Shown here: positions 42,127 to 50,627 of the stretch, one piece after another
Layout of the letters: every line of letters starts with the position of its first letter
Position numbering within the stretch: position 1 is the first letter of the stretch
NCBI RefSeq assembly: GCF_002009175.1
Contig: NZ_CP018047.1
Location: 1,798,001-1,862,000 of the forward strand
Source of the DNA: Streptomyces niveus
Lineage (GTDB): Bacteria > Actinomycetota > Actinomycetes > Streptomycetales > Streptomycetaceae
DNA: 64,000 bases
Reading direction: 5' to 3'
Program-made: the position numbers and the translations under genes
Notes under the pieces: generated by a model
Seen by the model: the letters and a program-made list of their open reading frames with translations, nothing else
The model's database searches: none
Told to the model about the DNA's origin: nothing

Positions 42127-43086
42127 CTAGTCTTCGCTGCCGCGGCTGAGTCGCACGTACACCGCGGAGAAGCCCGCGAGGAGTACGAGCAGGACGAGTC
42201 CGAGTGCCGCCGCACTGCCGTAGTTGTTGAAGTTGAACGCGTACTGGTAGATGAGATAGACGACCGTTGTCGTCGACCCTTCGGGCCCGGCCCCGTTGGT
42301 GAGCAGGAACGGTTCGGTGAACACCTGCATCGTCGCGATGATCTGCATGAGCAGCATCAGCGAGAGGATGAGCCTGGTCTGCGGGATGGTGACGTGCCAG
42401 ATCTTGCGGAGGATTCCCGCGCCGTCGAGTTCGGCCGCCTCGTACAGCTCGCCGGGGATGCCCTGGAGCGCGGCGAGATAGATCAGGGTGGCGCCGCCCA
42501 TGCTCATCCACGTCGCCGCGATGACCACCGAGAGCATGGCCGTGTCGGTGTCCTGGAGCCACTGCTGGGCGGGTAGTCCGAAGGTCTCCAGGATGCGGTT
42601 GAACAGGCCGTATCCGGGGTCGTAGAAATACTTGAAGAGCAGCACCGAGGCGACCGGCGGAAGCATCACCGGGAGATAGACGAGCAGCCGCAGATATCCC
42701 TGGCCGTGCCGGAACTCGTTGAGTACGACGGCGACGACGAACGGGACGACGAATCCCAGCAGCAGCGCGAGACCGGTGAAGAGCAGTGTGTTGCGCCACG
42801 CCTGCCAGAAGGCCGGGTCGTTGAAGATGTACGTGAGGTTGGACCAGCCGGCCCAGGTGGTCTTCCCGTTCTCGTTCTTCTGGAAGGCCAGGATGAACTC
42901 CCTGACCATCGGATACCAGGAGAAGAACGAGAAGCAGAGTACGGCTCCGATCAGGAATCCGTGCGCCGAGAGATTGCGGCGCACGGACCGTACGAACTCC
43001 TCGCGGGCGAAGTTTGTCCGGTCGGAGCCGGGGCGTCCGTGGCTCGGCGGGGTCGCCTTGCTCTTGGACAGGGTGGGGGCCGACAT
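42127..43086 (-). CDS. Sugar ABC transporter permease (MalF-type)
   Basis: 319 residues. The N-terminal cytoplasmic tail is about 45 residues, then six membrane segments. The EAA loop reads EAAELDGAGILRKIWHVTIP. The periplasmic-type insert is short, as in CUT1 permeases of Gram-positive bacteria. It forms the channel with the following permease and takes substrate from the lipoprotein encoded upstream. Confidence 0.93.
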   Translation of the reverse strand: MSAPTLSKSKATPPSHGRPGSDRTNFAREEFVRSVRRNLSAHGFLIGAVLCFSFFSWYPMVREFILAFQKNENGKTTWAGWSNLTYIFNDPAFWQAWRNTLLFTGLALLLGFVVPFVVAVVLNEFRHGQGYLRLLVYLPVMLPPVASVLLFKYFYDPGYGLFNRILETFGLPAQQWLQDTDTAMLSVVIAATWMSMGGATLIYLAALQGIPGELYEAAELDGAGILRKIWHVTIPQTRLILSLMLLMQIIATMQVFTEPFLLTNGAGPEGSTTTVVYLIYQYAFNFNNYGSAAALGLVLLVLLAGFSAVYVRLSRGSED

Positions 43087-43131
43087 GGTCTCTCCTCGGT
43101 GCCGGTGAGCAGACTCGTTGACTCGCGGGCC

Positions 43132-43165
43132 GGCGGGGACCGGGTCCGCGTGACCCGGTCCCGCC
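43132..43165 (-). promoter_or_regulatory. Intercistronic hairpin after the binding-protein gene
   Basis: Arms of 15 and 14 bases (43132-43146 GGCGGGGACCGGGTC; 43152-43165) with one bulged G and a 5-base loop, directly after the binding-protein stop at 43172. Hairpins at this place in sugar operons usually raise the share of binding protein relative to permeases. Confidence 0.75.
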
Positions 43166-43171
43166 CGTCCG

Positions 43172-44593
43172 TTACTGAGTCGCCAGGACTTGGTTGACCT
43201 GCTTCTCGGCGGTCGACAGGAGCTTGTCGACGTCCGCGTCCTTGTTGGTCAGCACGCCGGACATCGCGACGTCGAGGATCTTGTAGATCTCCTGCGCCTT
43301 CGGCGGCTCGGCCTTGCCCTTGACCGGGTTGTCCATGAAGGGCTTGAAGTTCTCGACGGGCATGGTGGCGTGCTCGCTGCGCAGCGCGTCGTCCTTGGCC
43401 TTGGAGTCGCCGAGCCAGAAGTTCGGCTGCGGCAGTCCGACGGGGAGCTTGTCGGCCTTGCTGCGGTCCCACTGGAACTGGCCCTTGCCCGGGGTGAGGA
43501 ACTTGAAGTTCTGCCAGGCGATGGCGGCCTTGATCTTGTCGGGCGAACTGCCCTTCTTGATCATGTAGTTGTTGCCGCCGAAGAGGGTCGCCTCGGCGCC
43601 GGGGATCGGGCCCATGCCGAAGTTCTCGTACTTGGCGCCGAGTTGCTGGACCATGTACGTGATGTCGTCGGGCGCGGCGAGGAACATGCCCAGCTTGTCG
43701 GTGGCTATCTGCTTCTGCAGGTCGCCCCACTTGAGCAGCTGGGTCTTGCCCATGCTGTCGTCCTCCCACCGCATGGTGCGGAGGTTCTCGAGGACCTGCT
43801 TGCCCAGGTCGGTGTTGAACGCGGCCTTCTTGCCCGAGGAGTCGACGACCTCGCCGCCGAGACCGTAGATCGACGCGGTGAAGTGCCAGCCGCCGTTGTT
43901 GCCGGCGCTGTACTCGCCGAAGCCGGAGACGCCGCCGCCGATTCCGGCGATCTTCTTCGAGGCCGTACGGACCTCTTCCCAGGTGGTGGGGGGCGAGTTG
44001 GGGTCCAGTCCCGCCTCGTCGAAGAGCTTCCGGTTGATCAGCAGACCCATGGTGTAGTTGCTGGTCGGCAGGCCGTAGAGCTTGCCGTCCTGCTTCAGCA
44101 CGTCCAGGACGTTGGGGTCGATGTCCTTCAGCGCGGGCACGGACTTGTCGTTGACGTACGCCGAGATGTCCTCGGCCCCGTCGTTGTCCAGCACCTGCTG
44201 GAGGTCGGTGAAGTAGGTGTAGTACACGTCCGGCTGGGACTTCGCCTTGAGCATCGCGGTGAAGCGCGGCGGCTCCAGGCACTGGCCGGGGGTGGACTTC
44301 CCGTTGATCTTGACGTTCGGGTACGTCTTGTTGAACTCCTTGACGTCCTCGTTCCACTCCTTCAGCTCCGCGGCCTTCGCGGCCGGCGGCATGCAGTCGA
44401 TCGAGAGTGTCACCTTGGCCTTCGGGTCCAACGGCGCTGACGGGTCGGACGACCCGCCGCCGGAGTCGCCGTCGTCGTCGCTACTGCTGCTGCTCGTGCC
44501 GCAGGCGGCGAGAGTCAGGGCGAGCACGGTGACAATGGCGGCCGCGGCGGTGCGGTCGGTACGGCGAATACGGCGGAACCCAGCACTTCTCAT
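43172..44593 (-). CDS. Extracellular sugar-binding lipoprotein of ABC importer
   Basis: 473 residues from the ATG at 44593 (GAAGGGG upstream). Lipoprotein signal with lipobox LTLAAC (Cys31), then a Ser/Asp/Gly-rich linker and a type-1 extracellular solute-binding fold (VTLSIDCMPPAAKAAELKEW ... NKTYPNVKI ... DKLGMFLAAPDDITYM). Family SBP_bac_1. It captures oligosaccharides outside the membrane for the two permeases downstream. First gene of the importer operon, 256 bases downstream of the LacI gene. Confidence 0.93.
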   Translation of the reverse strand: MRSAGFRRIRRTDRTAAAAIVTVLALTLAACGTSSSSSDDDGDSGGGSSDPSAPLDPKAKVTLSIDCMPPAAKAAELKEWNEDVKEFNKTYPNVKINGKSTPGQCLEPPRFTAMLKAKSQPDVYYTYFTDLQQVLDNDGAEDISAYVNDKSVPALKDIDPNVLDVLKQDGKLYGLPTSNYTMGLLINRKLFDEAGLDPNSPPTTWEEVRTASKKIAGIGGGVSGFGEYSAGNNGGWHFTASIYGLGGEVVDSSGKKAAFNTDLGKQVLENLRTMRWEDDSMGKTQLLKWGDLQKQIATDKLGMFLAAPDDITYMVQQLGAKYENFGMGPIPGAEATLFGGNNYMIKKGSSPDKIKAAIAWQNFKFLTPGKGQFQWDRSKADKLPVGLPQPNFWLGDSKAKDDALRSEHATMPVENFKPFMDNPVKGKAEPPKAQEIYKILDVAMSGVLTNKDADVDKLLSTAEKQVNQVLATQ

Positions 44594-44681
44594 CGATGGT
44601 CCCCTTCGGGCATGAGCGTGGAAGGCCCACGGCTGAAACTCTGCCGGGGCGCGGCACACTCAACCACCGCCGACAGGAGAC

Positions 44682-44709
44682 CGCAAGATCTCGCGCCGTT
44701 TTCGTAAAA
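44682..44709 (-). promoter_or_regulatory. Candidate LacI-family operator upstream of the importer operon
   Basis: CGCAAGATCTCGCG (44682-44695) is a 14-base palindrome with one imperfect pair, closely followed by TTTTCGTAAAA (44699-44709), a perfect inverted repeat. Both lie about 90-115 bases upstream of the binding-protein start, in the promoter zone. The CGCAAG half resembles the repeats upstream of the LacI gene itself. Confidence 0.45.
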
Positions 44710-44800
44710 GTTTGACAGTCTTCCGCATCGGCCACGGGCCGCCCCCGGGGCGGGAGTTGGACAGGGCGGGATTTGTCAGACAGGACCCCCGGGAACGCCA

Positions 44801-44822
44801 CAGGGCCCCCGAGGGGGCCCTG
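44801..44822 (-). terminator. Terminator of the LacI-family regulator gene
   Basis: 10-base perfect arms CAGGGCCCCC/GGGGGCCCTG around a 2-base centre, 28 bases past the regulator stop. Confidence 0.75.
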
Positions 44823-44849
44823 GAGGGGGCTTGCGAGGGCGGCGACGGC

Positions 44850-45878
44850 CTATGCGGTAGGGCGGGCGGCCTGCCGCGGCGACTGCGCCGTGGAGCCGCG
44901 TACGACCAGTTCCGGCTCGAAAAGCAGCTCGCCCGGCGGCACGGCGCCGCCCTGGATCTGCGCGCACAGCAACTCCACCGCGGCCCGGCCCATGGCCTCG
45001 ATCGGCTGGCGGACGGTGGTCAGCGGCGGCTCGGTGCAGTTCATGAAGGCGGAGTCGTCGTACCCGACGACGGAGACCTCGCCGGGGACGTCCAGACCGC
45101 GCCGCCGGGCCGCCCGTACGGCGCCGAGGGCCAGCGGGTCGCTCGCGCAGATGATGCCGGTGACCCCGCGGTCCAACAGCCGTGCGGCGGCGGCCTGGCC
45201 GCCTTCCAGGGAGAACATCGACCGCTCGATGTACTCGTCCGGCAGGGACTCCCCCGCCGCCTTCACGATCGCCAGGGCGGCGGCGAGCTTGCGCCGCGAC
45301 GGTACGTGGTCGGCCGGGCCGAGGACGAGGCCGATGCGCTCGTGGCCGAGCGAGGCCAGATGCCGCCACGCCTGCTCGACGGCGACGGCGTCGTCGCAGG
45401 AGATGGTGGGGAAGTCGAGGTTCTCTATGGGCGCGTTGATGAGCACGACCGGGATCCGGCGCTCGTGGAGCTGGCGGTAGTGCTCGTGCGGCGCGTCGGC
45501 CTGGGCGAAGAGCCCGCCGGCGAACACGACTCCGGACACCTGCTGCTGGAGCAGCAGTTCGACGTAGTCCGCCTCGGAGACGCCGCCCTTGGTCTGCGTG
45601 CACAGGACGGGGGTCAGCCCCTGCTGCGCCAGCGCGCCGCCGATCACCTCGGCGAAGGCGGGGAAGATCGGGTTCTGGAGTTCGGGCAGGACGAGACCGA
45701 CCAGCCTGGCGCGCTCGCCGCGCAGCTGTGTCGGCCGCTCGTACCCGAGCACGTCCAGCGCGGTAAGCACGGACTGCCGTGTGGCCTGGGAAACTCCCGG
45801 CTTGCCGTTGAGCACCCGGCTGACCGTGGCCTCGCTGACCCCAACCTTCTTCGCCACCTGAGCAAGTCGTCGCGTCAT
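44850..45878 (-). CDS. LacI-family transcriptional regulator of the alpha-glucan/sugar cluster
   Basis: 342 residues from the ATG at 45878; an earlier in-frame ATG would add a Cys-rich leader that looks unlike the family. N-terminal helix-turn-helix RLAQVAKKVGVSEATVSRVLNGKPGVSQATRQ and hinge helix, then a periplasmic-binding-type effector domain (LVGLVLPELQNPIFP ... PPLTTVRQPIEAMGRAAVELL). It is similar in layout to Streptomyces MalR-type repressors. It presumably represses the importer, glucosidase and glucanase until an oligosaccharide is bound. Repeats upstream suggest autoregulation. Confidence 0.92.
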   Translation of the reverse strand: MTRRLAQVAKKVGVSEATVSRVLNGKPGVSQATRQSVLTALDVLGYERPTQLRGERARLVGLVLPELQNPIFPAFAEVIGGALAQQGLTPVLCTQTKGGVSEADYVELLLQQQVSGVVFAGGLFAQADAPHEHYRQLHERRIPVVLINAPIENLDFPTISCDDAVAVEQAWRHLASLGHERIGLVLGPADHVPSRRKLAAALAIVKAAGESLPDEYIERSMFSLEGGQAAAARLLDRGVTGIICASDPLALGAVRAARRRGLDVPGEVSVVGYDDSAFMNCTEPPLTTVRQPIEAMGRAAVELLCAQIQGGAVPPGELLFEPELVVRGSTAQSPRQAARPTA

Positions 45879-45886
45879 ACACGCAA

Positions 45887-45915
45887 GACTAGCGCAAACA
45901 ATGCAAGCTACTTGC
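45887..45915 (-). promoter_or_regulatory. Candidate LacI-family operator upstream of its own gene
   Basis: GCAAG-CTA-CTTGC (45903-45915) is a perfect 5+5 inverted repeat 25 bases before the regulator start; CTTGC/GCAAG half-sites recur at 45883-45887. The 8-mer GACTAGCG (45887-45894) also occurs at 50363-50370 upstream of the GH87 gene. CTTGC-type repeats are typical of MalR-like operators. Confidence 0.5.
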
Positions 45916-45944
45916 TTCCGAGCGTAAAGAGCCTGCACAGCCAT

Positions 45945-45974
45945 GGTGCCGCCCGAGAAGCCCCGGGCGGCACC
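45945..45974 (-). terminator. Terminator of the GH87 glucanase gene
   Basis: 11-base perfect arms GGTGCCGCCCG/CGGGCGGCACC around an 8-base loop, 20 bases past the glucanase stop. Confidence 0.88.
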
Positions 45975-45993
45975 ACAGCGGCGTGCCCTGACG

Positions 45994-48900
45994 CTACGGG
46001 TTGATATGGATCTTGAAGTTGGGCGTGGTGTTCTTCACGTCCAGAGCATTGCCGCTCATCCTCAGACCGTTGAAGGTGACCTCACCGACCGCGGGACCCT
46101 GCCCCGCCTCCGGCAGCTCGTTCGCCCACAGCCCGAAGCCGGACTTGGCATCGTAGGCGTCACCGCTCTTCTTCGCACCGGTGATCGAGATGTCGCTGAG
46201 TACCGTGTCCTTGATCGGGAACTGCGGCTGTCCTCCTACGTAGTTGGTCTGGAACATGACCCCGCTGTACGTCGGGTCGACGATGTCCACGTTGTTGATC
46301 CGGATGCCCTGGAACACCTTGGACGCGGAGAACAGCCAGATGCCGGGGAACGTCTGCGCGCCCCAGAAGTGGCCGCCGGCTCGCACGATCGACACGTTCT
46401 CGATCGTCGTGGGCTGGGTGCCGAAGCCGTTCATCGGGTAGCCGAAGTCCAGCGAGCTGACCGTGATGCCCGAGTACACGAGCGTGTCCGCGATATGGAT
46501 GTTGCGGAAGGTGTTGTTGAAGCCGCCGTAGACGGCCACACCCGCCGCGCGCCAGGTCAGGATCGACGTCAGGTTCTCGTAGACGTTGTCCTTCATGTCC
46601 GCGCCGCCGGCGTCGATCGCCGAGAACAGCGCGAAGCTGTCGTCTCCCGTGGCCCGCGCCTCGTTGTTGGTCACGAGGTTGCCGGTGCTGCCGTTGGTCA
46701 TGTTGATGCCGTCGGCGAACATGTTGCGGATACGGGAGTTCTTGATGGTCATGTCATCGGTGTTCGCGCCCCAGTAGAGGCACACCATGTGCTCGTTCCA
46801 GATGTTGTCGATCTCGATGTCGCGCACGTTCGAGAAGTCGAACACCTTGCCCGGACCGTCGATGCGCGAGGTGTAGTTGCCGAAGTACGCGAAGTTCTTG
46901 AACGACGAACCCGCGGCCGCGGCCTCGGCCCGGAAGCCGATGTCGGTGTTGTCCTGCGTCGACGGGGCGTGGAACTTGGTGTACCAGGGACCGGCGCCGA
47001 TCACCTGCACGGGCTTGCCGTACACCTGGAACTTGCTGGCCGTCTGGTAGTCACCGGCGGGCAGGTAGACGCCCTTCAGGGTGCCGGTGTTGTCCATCCG
47101 GACCCGGTCCAGGGCGTTCTGCACGTCCTGGTGGGTGAACCCGGCGGGGACCGTGTAGGTGGCGGGGTCCGGGTTGGCGACCTGTGCGACCTGCTCCAGG
47201 TTGATGAAGTCGATCGCGTAGGTGGTGCTGTTGGCCGCGTCCTTCTGGAGCTTGATCTTGCTGCCCGCCGGGACGGTCTTGCCCAGCATCACGTTCGCCT
47301 CGTCGTAGATGTGACGGGGCGCGCCCTGGCCCGGGGAGTTGCCCGGTCCCGCCTCGGCGCCGTACAGCCAGGCGTACTTCGACGTGAGGTCGATCGCCTT
47401 GAGGAAGACACCGTCCACGTAGACGTTGAGCGTGGAGTTGATGCCCCCGCCGCCCGCCGAGTCGGGGATGGAGAAGCGGGTCACCAGGGTGTTGGTGCTG
47501 GCCCGGGTGGTGAACTCGACGTACTCGCCGGTGGCGTCGAGGTTGACGGCCCTGCGGCCCGACGCCTCGCCCGCGATGTCGCCGACGGTCCTGTTGGGAC
47601 CGACCTTGGTGGCGCCGCCGCCGGTGGTGCCGTCCTCGGCCTCGTACATGTCGAACGGCATGTTGGCGCCGCGGCCGACGAACAGCGACTGGGTGCTGGT
47701 GTTGTTCTCGCGCTTGACCGGCACCTCGTTGGCGTCGTCGGCGAGCACCACCTTCACCGTGTACGAGCCGTTGGCGGCGGTCCAGGTGCCGAGCGACACC
47801 GGTGCCGTGGTGGCGCCCGCGGCGATGACCCCGCTGTGCGCGCCGGTGAGGGTCCGCACCGTGGCGCCCTCGGAGTTGAGCACGGTCAGGGTGATGCCGT
47901 GGCTGCCGCCCGCGGAGGCGACGGTGCCCTGGTTCTTGACCGTGACGGAGAAGTTGACCGTGTCACCGGCCGCCGGGGCGGACGGGGAGGTGCCGACCGT
48001 CGCGACCAGGTCGGAGCTGGCGACCGGCTTCACCACCAGCGGGGCCGAGGCGGTGTAGGTGTTGTTGGTCTCGTTCTGCTCGATCACCGCGTCCGCCACG
48101 TCGGCGACCGCGCTGAGTTCGTAGGAGCCCGCGTCGCGCGGTCCGATCGCTGCGCTGACGTTGGCCGACGCGCCGGGGGCGAGGGTGCCCACCGCCGCCG
48201 TGCCGACCTTGGAGTCACCGAGGCGGAATTCCAGCGAGCTCGCCGCCGCGGCGACCGTGCCGTTGTTGCGTACCGTCGCCGTCAGCGTGATCGGGCTGGA
48301 CTCGACCGGCTCGGCGGGGCTGGCGGTCAGGGCCGTGACCTGGAGGTCGGGGTTGGGCGCCGGCTCGCCGAGCACCTGGAACTCGGCCACCTGGCCCGCG
48401 CCGGAGCCGGTGTTGGAGGTGAACCTGAGCTGGACGTCCGCCACGTTCCCGGAGACCGGGATGGTCACCTGGTTCCCGGACGCCGGGGTGAACGCGTAGT
48501 CCTTCGCGGCGGCCAGGCTGGTGAAGGCCGTGGCGTTCTGCTCGCGGCCCAGCACCTGGATGTTCTGGGTACGCGGTCCCCAGCTGCTGTCCGGGTTGAG
48601 CTTGACGACGACGCTCTCGGTGGAGGCGTTGGCGCCCAGCTTCACGGTCAGCGTGTTGGGGTAACTGCCCCCGGCGCCTTCCCAGTAGGTCGACGTCGAG
48701 TTGTCGTTGGCGTTGGCCGCGACGAACGTGTGGACCACGGAGGAGGCGCTGATCGGCTTGCCGACGGCCAGGTTGGAGACCGAGCCGCTGCTGCCGGTGC
48801 GTATGACCGTGTTGCTGTTGCCCGACCGGTTGCCCGCCGCGTCCTTGGCCCGTACGAAGTACGAGACCGTGCTGCCGGCCGGCTGGGTGTCGGTGAAGGT

Positions 48901-50280
48901 CAGGACGTTGCCCGCGACGGTGTCGCGCAGCACGTTGTTGGCGTGGATCTCGTAGCCGGTGACCGCCGTGTTGTCGCTGGACGCCTGCCAGGTGAGCTTG
49001 ACCTGGGTGGGCGAGGGCGAGGTGTGGGCGAGGCCGGTGGGCGCGGTCGGCGCCTGGGTGTCGCCGCCGGCCGGCTTACGGGTGACGGTGTTGCTGTTGC
49101 CCGAGACGTTGCCCGCGGCGTCCTTGGCCCGTACGAAGTACGAGACCTCGGCGTTGCCGGGCTGGGTGTCGGTGAAGGTGGTGACGTTGCCGGCCACGCT
49201 GGTGCGCAGCACGTTGTCGGCGTAGATGTCGTAGCCGGTGACCGCCGTGTTGTCGGTCGACGCCTTCCAGGTCAGCTTGATCTGACCGGAGGCGGGCTCG
49301 GTGAACGCCAGCTCGGTGGGCGAGGTGGGGGCCTGGGTGTCGCCCGTCTCGGGGCCGTAGATCTCCAGCTCGGACACCTGGGCGCCGGGCTGCGCGGAGT
49401 TGGCGGTGACCAGCACGCGTACGTAGCGCGTGGTGGTGGCGTCGAAGGGGATCGTCACCGTGTTGCCGGACCCGGGCGCGAACTGGTACGCCTTGGACGC
49501 GGTCAGGTCGGTGAAGGTGGTGCCGTTGGTGCTGCCCTGGACCTTGAGCGTCTGGCTCCTGGCCTCCCAGCCGTCGGGGAGTTTCAGTACGACGCTGTTG
49601 ACGCCCACGGACGAGCCGAGGTCGGCCTGGAGCCACTGCGGGAAGGCGCCGTTACGGCTCTCCCAGTAGCTGGCCTTGTTGCCGTCGTTGGCGTTGGCCG
49701 CCGCGTACACCTCGGTGTGGCTGCTCTCGGTGAGCGTCCGGCCCGCGGCGAGGTTCACCGACGCGGCGGCGGCCCTGTGGACCTGGAGCTCGGCGAGCTG
49801 GCCCGCGGAGGCGACGGAGTTCTTCGTGATGTGCACGCGGACGTACCGCGTCCGGGTGGCGGGGAACGAGATGTCGACCTCGTTGGCCTCGCCCGGACTG
49901 AAGGTGTACGAGGCGGAGGTCTTCAGGGTCGAGAAGCTGGTGCCGTCGGCGCTGCCCTGGACGGCGAGGGTCTGCCGTCTGGTCTCCCAGTCCGCGGGGA
50001 GCTTCAGCGTCACCTTGTCGATCCGGGCCGCGGAGCCCAGATCGGTCTGGACCCACTGGGGGAGGCTCTTGCCGGAGCCCTGCCAGTACGTGGACCGGTT
50101 GCCGTCCGCGACCATCCGGGCGGAGTGGTCGCTCGATGCGCTGCTCGCCGCCGCGGTGGCGCCCGCGGCGATGTTGGGGCCGTCGGCCGCCGAAGCGGTG
50201 AGCGACGGCACGCCGACCATCAGGAGACTGGTGGTGAGGGCGGCGGAGATCGCCCGCCATCTCCATCGGTGAGATCTCAT
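45994..50280 (-). CDS. Secreted multidomain GH87-type alpha-1,3-glucanase (mycodextranase family)
   Basis: 1428 residues from ATG 50280 (GGGGA upstream). Signal peptide about 1-32. Then two F5/8-type-C (discoidin) domains (about 34-310), two FN3 repeats (about 311-495), a third discoidin domain (about 496-640), two CARDB domains (about 641-870), a CBM6/35-like domain (MYEAEDG ... YVEFTTRA) and a C-terminal parallel beta-helix. In the helix one Asp (about 1190, FADGINM) is followed 23 and 24 residues later by an Asp pair (about 1213-1214, TGDDS). From memory this is the exact spacing of the catalytic triad of Paenibacillus Agl-FH1. It would cut alpha-1,3-linked glucan of fungal walls or dental-type mutan outside the cell. 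Confidence 0.85.
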   Translation of the reverse strand: MRSHRWRWRAISAALTTSLLMVGVPSLTASAADGPNIAAGATAAASSASSDHSARMVADGNRSTYWQGSGKSLPQWVQTDLGSAARIDKVTLKLPADWETRRQTLAVQGSADGTSFSTLKTSASYTFSPGEANEVDISFPATRTRYVRVHITKNSVASAGQLAELQVHRAAAASVNLAAGRTLTESSHTEVYAAANANDGNKASYWESRNGAFPQWLQADLGSSVGVNSVVLKLPDGWEARSQTLKVQGSTNGTTFTDLTASKAYQFAPGSGNTVTIPFDATTTRYVRVLVTANSAQPGAQVSELEIYGPETGDTQAPTSPTELAFTEPASGQIKLTWKASTDNTAVTGYDIYADNVLRTSVAGNVTTFTDTQPGNAEVSYFVRAKDAAGNVSGNSNTVTRKPAGGDTQAPTAPTGLAHTSPSPTQVKLTWQASSDNTAVTGYEIHANNVLRDTVAGNVLTFTDTQPAGSTVSYFVRAKDAAGNRSGNSNTVIRTGSSGSVSNLAVGKPISASSVVHTFVAANANDNSTSTYWEGAGGSYPNTLTVKLGANASTESVVVKLNPDSSWGPRTQNIQVLGREQNATAFTSLAAAKDYAFTPASGNQVTIPVSGNVADVQLRFTSNTGSGAGQVAEFQVLGEPAPNPDLQVTALTASPAEPVESSPITLTATVRNNGTVAAAASSLEFRLGDSKVGTAAVGTLAPGASANVSAAIGPRDAGSYELSAVADVADAVIEQNETNNTYTASAPLVVKPVASSDLVATVGTSPSAPAAGDTVNFSVTVKNQGTVASAGGSHGITLTVLNSEGATVRTLTGAHSGVIAAGATTAPVSLGTWTAANGSYTVKVVLADDANEVPVKRENNTSTQSLFVGRGANMPFDMYEAEDGTTGGGATKVGPNRTVGDIAGEASGRRAVNLDATGEYVEFTTRASTNTLVTRFSIPDSAGGGGINSTLNVYVDGVFLKAIDLTSKYAWLYGAEAGPGNSPGQGAPRHIYDEANVMLGKTVPAGSKIKLQKDAANSTTYAIDFINLEQVAQVANPDPATYTVPAGFTHQDVQNALDRVRMDNTGTLKGVYLPAGDYQTASKFQVYGKPVQVIGAGPWYTKFHAPSTQDNTDIGFRAEAAAAGSSFKNFAYFGNYTSRIDGPGKVFDFSNVRDIEIDNIWNEHMVCLYWGANTDDMTIKNSRIRNMFADGINMTNGSTGNLVTNNEARATGDDSFALFSAIDAGGADMKDNVYENLTSILTWRAAGVAVYGGFNNTFRNIHIADTLVYSGITVSSLDFGYPMNGFGTQPTTIENVSIVRAGGHFWGAQTFPGIWLFSASKVFQGIRINNVDIVDPTYSGVMFQTNYVGGQPQFPIKDTVLSDISITGAKKSGDAYDAKSGFGLWANELPEAGQGPAVGEVTFNGLRMSGNALDVKNTTPNFKIHINP

Positions 50281-50627
50281 GTATCCCCGATCTTCGGCCT
50301 CGGCGCCGGGGGCGCGGCGAGGCGCGGCTCTGTCTGCATGGCTGGTGCCACCTGGCTGGTGCGACTAGCGTTTCTGCACTGCGGAGCAGGATCTTTTGCG
50401 TTGTGCGGTCAGAGAGTTGCAGAGAAATGCGAGACCGTCCACCAGTGCGACAGAACCAACTCGGCCGTTCTCTGGCTCGAAAACACTCAAGACGGACCCA
50501 CCGGCCCCTATCAGTCAGCTTTCCAGCGAACTTTCAGCACACCGCAAGCGAGCCGCAAATCGCGTAAGTCATTTGCGTAATTCTGGAAATTTCAGAAAGA
50601 CACCTGCGCCGTCTACCGTTCCTACAC
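50281..50627. other. 347-base divergent region, GH87 gene and CitA-like kinase gene
   Basis: It contains the GH87 promoter with GACTAGCG (50363-50370) shared with the LacI upstream region, and a direct repeat GGCTGGTG (50340-50347, 50354-50361). On the kinase side are an imperfect palindrome TTCTGGAAATTTCAGAA (50581-50597) and repeated CTTTC-AGC motifs near 50520-50540. The kinase ATG has no ribosome site and a TACCGT -10-like box lies eight bases before it, so the message may be leaderless. Confidence 0.5.

Noticed and set aside
45943..50580. 1545-residue plus-strand open frame opposite the GH87 gene
   Set aside because: It is the antisense shadow of a high-GC gene: residues are dominated by Gly, Arg, Val and Asp with no domain pattern, and the minus strand encodes clear domains.
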